DNA of 64,000 bases, taken from assembly GCA_029204225.1 (NCBI GenBank), contig CM055106.1:1918738-1982737 (forward strand), given 5' to 3'. Of this stretch, positions 47,496-57,900 are shown in pieces. Positions within the stretch are counted from its first letter, which is position 1. The number at the start of each line of letters is the position of its first letter. A program made the position numbers and the translations under genes. Below the pieces are notes generated by a model. The model had not been told where the DNA came from. It saw only the letters and a list, made by a program, of their open reading frames with translations, and did no database searches. The DNA comes from Diphasiastrum complanatum (taxonomy: Eukaryota; Streptophyta; Lycopodiopsida; Lycopodiales; Lycopodiaceae).

Positions 47496-49755
47496 CTACC
47501 ATGGGGAATTGTACTTAACAGGATCTATCTACAACTCTCTTTGCTTGATGAATGAATACTTTAGAAGTGTCTAAAAAATCCATCTACAAACAAGGAACTT
47601 TTGAGACTCCAATAAAGAATGATGTCCATGAAGGATCCTTCACCGCCTCTTAAAGGATCCCTTACATGATGTTCCATTATTGTGTCTATATACATGTAGC
47701 ACACTCCAAAGCTAAACGTCATACCAAGCTATGAATTCCACTGCTTTTTACTTCATAATACATCAATTAAACTATTAAGTGCATAAATAATGTTGCCAAA
47801 GACAACTTGCCTTGTTTGATTCATATGAATGAGCCTGGATGGCTCCAAATTGTCACTCAAGGTTTTTCTTGGAGTCCTCGGGTCTTGAGCTTGCTCCTCC
47901 ACTTGACTTGACTCCAAACTATCAATGATTTGGATAAGGTGCTGATCCATACATGCTTCTTCAAATTTTCAAGTTCCACTCATAAAAGACCATATTTCCA
48001 CCATTGACAACTTCTTTGGTGGAATACATGTAGATTCTACAATCACTACTTGAAGAACAACAAACTACCATTACTCTTATCATTGATGTAGGATTTTCTT
48101 TGGTCCTTACATTGGAATGATCAGCACAAAGCATGTGAACACAAAGATTTCCAAAACAAATGATATGTCATCTTTTATGACACTATTCAAACTATTACAA
48201 AAATAGTTATCCAATGAAATTGCTTTATCAACAACAAATATAGATTGGAAACATCCAACTTCATTGTCTTGTCATATAAAGTACTAGACACCATCAATCT
48301 TAACGATAAGAGACAAGTCACTTCATGTCTACTAACACTATTTATGAATAAATCAAAGATAGTAGCATCTCCAATGCTCTCCACCCTTGCAAGATGCACG
48401 CTTGAATGGAAAATTTGATGCAATTTGATGACTCAGCCCTTGTCTTTGAGGTACCGCTTGGAGCTCTTGGGTTTTGAGGCTGATCCTCAAAATCTTCTTC
48501 TCTTTGGTGATGCTCCTCAATCCTTGCAAGCTTATTGTCACCAGAATTGTTAGTTGCACTCTCAATAGCAACATAAGCCTCCAATAAACAATAAATCATT
48601 TTGCTATGCAATTATCATTCTTAAAAATGGAACAAAGACCATGCTTGAAGTGGACATCCAAACCACTTTCCACAAGTTGACCAACACTTAGCATATCCTT
48701 GGTGATTGATGGTACATAAAAAAAAAAATTCTAGATCCATACTTTTGAGGATTCTAGACACAAAGATATGGTACCAACACCATCTATCCTACACTCTTCA
48801 TCACTTGCAGTAAAGACAAACTTTTTAGCATCATTGAAAGAGTGTAAAATTGAGAAGTTCTTTTCATAAGTCATGTGGAAACTGGCCCCACTATCAATCC
48901 ACCAATTGTCTCTTGAATGGCTATTGCTTGTTGGTGAGGATGTAGATGTCATCAAGAATAGATCTCCTTCATCCTCCTCCTCTTCATGTGCAAAGTTTTC
49001 TTGTTTGTCCTCCTCCTCTTGTGCTCTTCGCCTTTGGTAGCATTCTGATGCAAAATGCTCTTTCTTTCTACAAAAGAAGCATTTTTTCCTCGGCTTGTCC
49101 TTTGCCTTTGAACTTGATGCTTGACCCTCCTCCTTGGCCTCCTTGCTTGATCCTTCTTGGATATCTTGGTCTTCTTCTTGCTCTTGAATGAAAAATTTGC
49201 TTTATCATCTCCATCTTGCAATGATAAGGAACTCATCCTAGCTTTCGCATGGAATATCCTACACTCTTCAGCGACTAGCACACTATGGAGCTTATCAATT
49301 GATGGCAAAGTATCTTGGATGTCAAAACTTTGAAACAAATTGGAGAAGTCATCTCCCAAGTCATTGAGGATCACTTGTACAAGCTCATTATCTAGAATCT
49401 TCTCTCCAATAGAAACTAATTCTTTGTTGAGAGACTTGATCCTAAGCACATACTCTTGTGCACTTTCATCACTTCTTCTCATGGTTTGTAAGATTTGGTT
49501 TCTTAGCATAAGCACTCTTGAAGTGTTGTTGGATTCATATATAGTTTTAAAAGAATCCCATGCTTCCTTGGCCAATGTGCAAGAGGCTACCTCCTTTTAA
49601 GAGGTCATCACTAACATTCATAAGCACTCTTGAAGTGTTGTTGGACTCATATATAGTTTTAAAAGAATCCCATGCTTCCTTGGCCAATGTGCAAGAGGCT
49701 ACCTCCTTTCAAGAGGTCATCACTAACATTCATTTTGATGCAATGAAATGTTAAG
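47496..49755 (-). pseudogene. V gag-protease-pol remnants
   Basis: Gag (49,575-48,952) reads AKEAWDSFKTIYESNNTSRVL with an acidic/Lys-rich end and a damaged knuckle. Protease (48,955-48,731) reads WWIDSGASFHM. Short integrase-like (48,187-48,611) and pre-RT (47,753-47,950, LEPSRLIHM) pieces follow with many shifts. A 112-bp tandem duplication inside gag (49,508-49,731) would add a repeated segment and change the frame. Confidence 0.82.
49508..49731. repeat. 112-bp tandem duplication in V gag
   Basis: Two adjacent copies with about two differences by eye, beginning AAGCACTCTTGAAGTGTTG. High identity implies a recent slippage or unequal event in an otherwise old element. Confidence 0.92.
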
Positions 49756-49948
49756 CTTAGGAGATATAGGAATTACACATGGTAGTGTCTCCACCCCCAA
49801 AAAAAACGATGTTTTTTTCCATTTTTGTTTGTGAAAAAATATGATGAGATTTACCAATGTTACAACTGAAAGAGTGCCATGAAATGAGGAAAATAGCTTG
49901 GACACGAAAAAGAAAATGATCAACCTTCTCCAAACTAACCAAATCAAA

Positions 49949-49950
<2 letters not shown>

Positions 49951-49987
<37 letters not shown>
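49951..49987. repeat. (TG)n microsatellite
   Basis: 37 bases of uninterrupted TG dinucleotide. Confidence 0.97.
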
Positions 49988-49988
<1 letters not shown>

Positions 49989-50351
49989 TCACTTATGCGT
50001 TCAGTTGCATCAGTGTTTCGAAATGCATATTTCAAACACAAAAATGCAATAAAATTGCAAATTGTTTTGCAAATAGACTGCAACCTACTGAAAAAGATGA
50101 GCTATTGTAAATTTTTTATGCACGTCATATCAAGGATTGTGGACACTCTACGAGCATATCTATTCGACGACTGGAACGTGGTGGGGGCAATGTCAGACCC
50201 GAAACGATCGTGGAGCAAAAAATCTACAAATTTAGATTTTTCTTGCCTACACATGTCAATTTTGAAAAGTGTATAGAACTAGTTGTAGATGTTAGATTGA
50301 AACGATGTAAAGTGCTACATTGTGTTTACTCATGCCTACAAGAAAGCTTGA

Positions 50352-50354
<3 letters not shown>

Positions 50355-50399
<45 letters not shown>

Positions 50400-50408
50400 C
50401 TCTCTCTC
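50355..50408. repeat. (TC)n microsatellite
   Basis: 42 bases of TC, a four-base break, then four more TC units. Confidence 0.95.
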
Positions 50409-51327
50409 AAAGTTGCACTCCACGTTCCAAAACGGGTTCCAAGATTTTGCCCAAAAAGCTGTTCAGGAACACTTTTTTCTTTGGTAATATGATATCAAAT
50501 TGCAAAAGTATTTATGGGAGATGTGATGATAGTGTTTCTAATTTTTTTTTAAACACTACAAGGACCCTATTTTTGTCAAATAATATTGTTTTGATTGTTT
50601 TTAATAGTTGGAAATTTTTTTGAAACTTAGACTTTTTCCGTTTTTATAGCCAAAAAAGAGCATAAAGTAATCAATATATTGTTTATAAAAAAAATAAAAA
50701 TAAAAAAAATAAAAAATTTACTGCGTACCAGAACAGGGGGCTGCCTCAGAACGTGTTATGGTGTTGTGTGTGCAAGTGCACGCGTGCGTGTGTACATAAA
50801 TAAGCTGTCCAGAACGCTCCCGTTCCGGAACGAGCATTCTGGAACGGGGGTTGCACACACACACACATATATATACATGTAGTCAACATCCTCATAATTT
50901 GTCAGATAATCCACAAATGTCCTGGAAAAAGCTTGAAAAGCTTCCATGAAACAATGAAGGAGACAACAATACTCAATACAGCTCCTTTAAAATATGAAAG
51001 ACACGCTTACCATAGAGAAAAATTACACACCACACTATCCACGCTATTCATAATAAACAGTATTCAGCAGTACTTCCTAACTTGACAGCTAATTACCCCC
51101 TGTAATAGTACAAAAGAAGACTGGGAAAAGAAACCTTCCAACTTTTGGAAAGATAAAAGCTTTTTCAGCAATGACGCACGTAGCTTCCTTTGAAAAACTT
51201 GAGGTTAATCGGAGATAAAACATGGGGTATACAAAGACCTAAAGCAAGCAAGTAGAACTCAAAATAGTTCAAGGACGGAAAGTTTTTTGTGCATGAAAAT
51301 TGCATTCTACATAGACTTTTCCACTGG

Positions 51328-51918
51328 TCAAGATTGCATGTACTGATGAGGACCCACTGCAGAGGAAGGGACTCCCCCAGATCCAGGCCTTGGCACCATC
51401 CGATGTGGACTGTAAGGAGGCATAGAGTGCATTTGTGGGAAGGGATTTGAATGATTGAAATCGCCAGAATGCAACTGGTTGGCACCAACATGGCCAGGCG
51501 GCACTCCACTGCCAGGAATAGATGAAGGATGTGGTCCTGAAACACCTGGAGGTGCAGAAAAGTGAACACCTGGAGCTGCAACATGGTTAGAAACTGATGG
51601 ACCCCTTGACGGTATTGCGCCTGCAGCTGTAGCAGGTGGGCCCACATATGAAGGCCGAGGTGGTGGACCTGGAATGAAAGAGGAACTCCCATGGACATTG
51701 GGTGCAGCTTGAACTTCATTATAGTTCCACCTTTGTTCAGGAAGACTCACAGATCCACTTGGGGCTGCAGGCATAGTAGTACTGAACTGATTGCCTAGGT
51801 AGGCAGTTGAAGCTGTAGGAGCCATTTGGTTCGCACCTGCTACTATTGATGGATCGGTCACCAAGGGCTGATTCAAAGGCAGCGGATTCGTATAATCACG
51901 ACTTCTGTCATTATTTAC
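51328..51918 (-). CDS. PTB: PTB terminal exon: 196-aa Pro/Gly-rich C-terminal tail
   Basis: Begins VNNDRSRDYTNPLPLNQP directly after the last RRM and runs 196 codons to TGA at 51,328-51,330. The NNDRSRDYT hinge is the conserved end of the last RRM in plant PTB1/PTB2. After it the protein is low-complexity (PGPPPRPSYVGPP, SIPGSGVPPGHVG) with scattered Met, His and Tyr and ends HQYMQS. Such tails vary a lot between plants and are probably disordered. Confidence 0.93.
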   Translation of the reverse strand, partial: VNNDRSRDYTNPLPLNQPLVTDPSIVAGANQMAPTASTAYLGNQFSTTMPAAPSGSVSLPEQRWNYNEVQAAPNVHGSSSFIPGPPPRPSYVGPPATAAGAIPSRGPSVSNHVAAPGVHFSAPPGVSGPHPSSIPGSGVPPGHVGANQLHSGDFNHSNPFPQMHSMPPYSPHRMVPRPGSGGVPSSAVGPHQYMQS

Positions 51919-54900
51919 CTGAAAGGGAAAATCTTCTTTCAGTGCTGTATGATAACACATGATACAAATGACATATACACTGCTTCTGACACTTGCCCAA
52001 TAAGAATACGATCACCAGAACTGATCACAATGAGATATCACCTTCACATTAAGATCTGTATGTCGAGAGTAAGAGACATGAAGCTTGCAATAACCTCCAT
52101 CATATATGCAATGACCTTCGAGTGCTTCTTTGGCTGTCACAGCTGTTGCCACATCTGCCAATTTTACATGAAGAACAATTTGATTGAGCAAAGACTATCA
52201 TTCCCTTGTATGAAGATACAAAACAAAGAGAGTCAGTGTTATGAACTATCTTTGCTGAAATACTTATGCCTAAAATGCAGCATCTCTATTGAAGTTTAAT
52301 ACAAGCTCTTTGCTGCATCTACTTGGAGCACAGTCAGCTGATAGCTTATCAGAGGTCATCTACCAGCCGATTGGTTATCAAAGGTATATGTTACAATTCT
52401 AATTCAGCTATTTACAATACTCTACTTAGTATCATGGATCACCAAAAATCACTATTACCATTAATTACATCAAGTTGTGGATTTATTCTCTCACAAGATT
52501 CTGAAGAGTTACATTGACAAGCTAGAGGGTTACTTTGGAATGTATTGCTTGAGTGATGTACAAAAGATACAATATGCTATCACCCATAAGTCTAATAGGG
52601 CATTTGTATGGTGGGGAGAAGTATCATCATAACACTGGGTATTCAACCAACATATGCCTCGATCAATATGACTCTGGTTCTCTCGATGCCATATGTAATA
52701 AGTTTGTTAAGCCAGCTCATGTTGCTACTAAATGACACTTTTGTTCCACACCCCTAGCTTAAGATGCATTTGAACCACTTCTTACTGTTTATAATCGTCT
52801 GTCACAGTAATTATAGATAGCTTGGGTTCTCTATAAACCAGCAAATCTGTTTGTTCAAATTGCTACTATTTGGCATTCCTCATCAATACAACTAGCTTGG
52901 GATACACTTGGCCCATTGGCTACTTCACATACATGGTCCCATAGAATAGCAAGCTTGGGATCTTGGTGATGTCTTAGGATTCTTTTGGTTGTTGCTCACT
53001 AACACCAACGAGACACATCATGATGTGTTCCTCTCTCATTATTGGGTCCAACTCATCTAGCTTGGCAAACTTGCCAAATAAAGCTTCATATTTGCATATT
53101 ACAAAGAAAACTAAGGTGAAAACACCAATTTGTTGAATCTACATACAGCAAGTCGTAGCCATCCATCTGATAAGCTACATTAACAAGTTCCTCTAATCAT
53201 TAAGCCTAGGTACAAAGACTTTTCCATAAATGTACATCGAGCTACTTTAACTTTTTACTTGTGTATCACTCGAAAGTACACAAAATGCATGACATGGAGG
53301 ACAAAATAGGCAATAATCTCCAACACAACAAAAAAACCATGCAGTGTGAAGGAGTTACATGATAGAGCCATGGGTTGAAATTTTATGTCCAAAAGTTACT
53401 ATTATGAGTATTTTCTGCTTTAAGGCTAAGTAGTAGTACAAAATTGTGCTAGTTAAAAGTGTGACAAACAGATTTATATTGCTACAAATGACTTAACACC
53501 AATGTCCTAATTGTCAAATCAAAAGCTGAATGAAATCACTGTTGCAATGATAGGAATATGACCTGTATTCTTCAAATTGATGTCACTAATAGTGGACAAC
53601 AAACCAAAGGAAGATTTGAGCTTCTATTCATGGACAGCAATTAGAAGCTAGATCAAGATTATTATACGTCAAGTTACGCTAGATCGAGATTATTATACAT
53701 CAAGTTAACCAACTGCTATCTGATTATAACTCAAAAAATTTACTAATCATGAAAACTGACTGAACACAAAACAAATAACATATTGAAAAAAATCATCATT
53801 CTTTCTGAAAGATCAGGTCCAAGAAAGCCTCAGCATATTGCTGCCCTAAAACCATACATGGTACGTGCCTATGAGACTCTACCAATGCACAGGATCAAGA
53901 ATTGTCAAAGCCTAAAGGCACGATCGAAAACCATTCATAACAATAAGAGTTGTGTCATGTATCATTCTTCTCAGAACTTAAGAAAGTATTAAAAAAGCAT
54001 TACACCCTCGATCATTTTGAAAATTATTTGTCTATTATTGAACTTGGTCAATTAATAAACTCTTTGCTTATACTTGGTAGTGAAACTGTTGGAAGGATTT
54101 TCTCTATCTTATCAGATGAATGCATCAACAATAAAATGATCTGCATGCCATGTAAGAACGTAAATTACACAAGTAGTTTGCAAACTCGTCCCTTGAGTGT
54201 GTGTAAGTAAAACCAACGTACTATATTACTTAGTGTAGCTCAAGGACCGACTACAAAGATGGACAATCGCATTGTTCATCTTAGATGGTCGAAGGACTGA
54301 TCAACAAAATGTAGTATCTACCTGGTAGGATACTTGATTTTTCAAAAGAACTGGTAGTTCAGGCAAACGAATGAATCAGCCCTCTGAACCACTTCTTACA
54401 TGTTCTCACAAACTGGAGCACGTTTGAACCCACCTGAAAGAAATATAATGCCTAACAATACATCCTAACCCTCTCCCTAGCAGTCCTCCACATAATACTA
54501 CTTAACTTATAGGGCATGGAGGAGGACCATTCACCTAGTGTCATCTTGAGTGCAGGAACGAGAATTAGGCGCTAGGAGGAGAAGGATCTCTCAAGGATTC
54601 TTGAGCTTTTGGAGAAGGAGAAAGTCCTATAGCTTTGGCATAGAATTAAAGAAGAAGGCTACAAGCGCAAGCCAGATTTGGAGATTTCTCTCTCTTGTGT
54701 GTTTATTCTCTAATCTTTTGAATAGCTTGAGGACCCTCCATGTGGATGCATGAAGATGTGAATCCATTGGGATCTAATCCCCTTATGCTAACTTGCTCAT
54801 ACGAATTTCTTTCTTTATATTCTAATTAGTCGTGCATGTCAATCTTGTGATGTACATAAAAGTATGTTGATGTTAGATTCCATAAGTATCAACATGTGAT

Positions 54901-57900
54901 TTTGTTCGACACGGGTTGAGAGTTATGGATAATGGTAACAGATTTTCAATACATATACAATGTTATACAGGTATTGAGTATTGAACTCAAGATGAATCTA
55001 GAATTCTTGTAGAGATGATTCCTATTCATGAAGAGCACTTGTTAAAAATGAGCGCAATGGACACCCAAGTTCTCACTAGGCAGTGTTAGGAGAAGGCATA
55101 TGCTTGGGAACGGCTAGACTCCCGTAATAGGAACGTGTTGCATGGATGGTAGAACTACATCTATATTCTCTACTGACTTGATGAGTATTAAATGTGATTG
55201 ATTCTACAATACATGATGTAGCTCAGAATGTGATGGCCAACAATGGCTAACGGCCTTGCTTGGAATAGATTAGTATGCAAGCCTTGTAATTATTCGGGTT
55301 CCAAGTATGCATGCATCTATGGTGGGGTGGTTCATACGATTTACATCACATTTCTAGGTCTAGTTTAAGTTTATTTCTGCAAAGGCATAATGGAATTTTA
55401 TAATAATTTGCAAAAAAATGTTGCAGAAACTCAACCCTATAATTTAGGGCCTGACAGCTTCCATACTTCCATGGTACATGCACAATACACTCAAAAATAT
55501 GCATACCAAAACCTAGATTCTCTGTTATGTGAACTGATAAGTTTAGCATCCTGCACTCACCAACTACCTTTGCATCAGTGTTGATGCACTCACTAAAAAT
55601 TGTTGAATGAGTTACCTGGATACTGCACAAGAGCTTGAAATCCAGCAGCTTTTTCGAAGATAGCTATTTTCTGCACCGTACCAAAAGCAGAAAAAACCTG
55701 CAGCAACTCAACACTTAATCACATTCAGTGAACCTCTTGCCAATATAGCATCAAAAAGCTCACAGCTCAAACAGCACTGAAATCAAATTTGATCTTAAAA
55801 GAGCTTTCTATTGTAAAATGGTTTTACCGTATGTATAACATCAATGGTAACTGCATATTGCATGTTCTCTATCGATGCCAGTAAAACATTACTTTCAAGC
55901 TCCTTCCTTTTCCCATCTGGCCCAATACAAAAGTCCTGCAGCTAAATCCTTCATAAGCAAATTGGATATAGAACCAACTTCATATTCAAACTGTATTGAT
56001 CTTTTAGATATACACACCTGAGCAATACCATTGATAGCTGAAGGTGCCACTGGCAAATTTGGATTCGTATAATCCCTGTAATGAAATGTTATTACATTGA
56101 ATGAGAATACAGGCCTCTGTTGGACATTGGAATAGCAAGCACCAAAGCAAATGGACCTATTTATCTTGTTACACTTGATCTAGAGTCGGAGAATCATTCT
56201 ATCTAGGATAGGATCTACGATGCTACTTAAACAGCAAGGCGATGATTAATCGACACACAATCTAGTTCATACGCCGATTGTTAAACTTCAGTTAATATAA
56301 ACAACTGTGTGACACAAGCCCAATTTGTATAATCTTTTAAAATGACGAAAGGGTCACATTTCAAACTTTGAGGCATTACGAAAAAGTATCAACCAAGACT
56401 GCTCAACCATGCAATTTAGCACTGGGAGTATGTCCACACAAGAAAAGGGATGAGAAGGGAATGCCATGTCATACCTTGTAAGAAAACACATACGCACACA
56501 ACCTGATATTGAAGGGATATACCAAAATAAAGGAGAAAATGATTCTGATTCAAAAGTTCAATGATCCTCATAATATATCACTTACTGTATGGTTAGTTGA
56601 TAGTTGTATTTCAAGGTGGAAAAAGTGACATTTTGTTTCTCTAATAACTGCAATGCCATGAGCTTTTCCAGCGTTAAAATTAACATATTGGATCGCATGA
56701 CCCAAGGCTTGATACTAACTTAGTAAGTTGTTTATGAAGGGCAACATTTCACAGATACAAAAGCTTATGCCACAATACCACAATGATCATGCACAAATCA
56801 AATCACAGTAGAAAGGAGAGCAATATCACATATCTTGAGTCGCTCATGGGAGGAGAAACATACCAATGTTCATTCATTGATTACTAGTGCCTCAAGTTTG
56901 GAACCCATCTATAGGTCTCCTAGGTCAGTGATAGGTCCACTAACCTAGCAAGTAGCCCGTGCTACACTCTGGAACCTCGAGGTACGCTTCAAAATAAGAA
57001 GCATTAATGACTTCATAATTATGGTGGGAGTGCATGGCCAATATAATAAAATGGACAATATACATCCATCAATTTAAATTTGATACACGGCAGGGAGTTC
57101 CATCACATGAACCCTAGTTGCCCGTTCCATTCTGGAACGTGTTCCATTTCGGAACGTGGGCAAAAAAAAAACATTTAAAAACGTAAATATGTAACAAAGG
57201 GCCCGTTCCAACCCAGGTTTCAGCAGATTGTGGTGGAGCATCTTAGCTGGAAAGTATCAAATGTCTCACCATCGTGCAAGCAAGGAACCAAAAGGTAAAA
57301 CAGGCGGCAGTGGAGCAGCGAAGGCAGATAGGATTGGAGGACCATCTTATCAATTAACAATATTGAAGGAAAATAGGATCAAGGGGGTTGCAGATCAGGA
57401 GTAGAGGACCACTGCCAACCCATTTGATAATGCCACCAATGTCTGATGATATTATCAAGTATGCTTGGAGTTCTTTCGTCATGGATACTTTCGTGCCAAT
57501 CATCCTTGTGGAATACATAAGGACGCGTATTTTCCAGTTTTTATCTTGGATCATGTTTAAAGTGTCGACAAGACTCTTGAGAAACAATCAGCCAGCCATG
57601 TCTGCTGCGATTAGCCTCTGTGTGGAGGCAAAGTATCATGATTCATAACAAAGCTAAGGATACAATAAATCATAATCTGGGAGTGTGCAGAACTGTAGTA
57701 CTCTTTTGCTTAATATATTTCATAGTTGCCCGTTCCATAGATCGAGGCCAGCAGGTGTCCTGTTTTTTTAATAATAATAAAAAAAACATTCCGACCCAGT
57801 ACGTTCCAGCCCAAGAGGGTCAGAACGGGTTTCTAAGGAAACAAAATCATTCTACTGATAAAGTAGTCACTAGTTTCAAACATTTCTCCTCTGTTGGGAA

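Larger units (their letters stand above)
46774..49755 (-). mobile_element. V: degraded copia element
   Basis: Minus orientation with 3' LTR, fragments of pol, protease and gag. No 5' LTR or PBS can be seen to the right, where microsatellite-rich PTB flank begins near 49,760. Most of integrase, RT and RNase H is missing, so the internal region is heavily deleted. Confidence 0.8.
49756..51327. other. PTB 3' flank with microsatellites; includes the 3' UTR
   Basis: Contains (TG)n at 49,951-49,987, (TC)n at 50,355-50,408 and an A-rich tract at 50,690-50,718. GTTCC/GGAAC-rich sequence occurs near 50,170, 50,420, 50,730 and 50,810-50,850. The PTB 3' UTR must occupy the right end (minus strand), but I see no canonical AATAAA close to the stop, so its length is unknown. 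Confidence 0.6.

Noticed and set aside
49898-50276. Cys-Val or His-Thr repeat frames
   Set aside because: Artefact of the TG microsatellite.
54001-54210. Possible transposase fragment in a PTB intron
   Set aside because: The frame has no DDE-type or zinc-finger motif and is too short to support a call.
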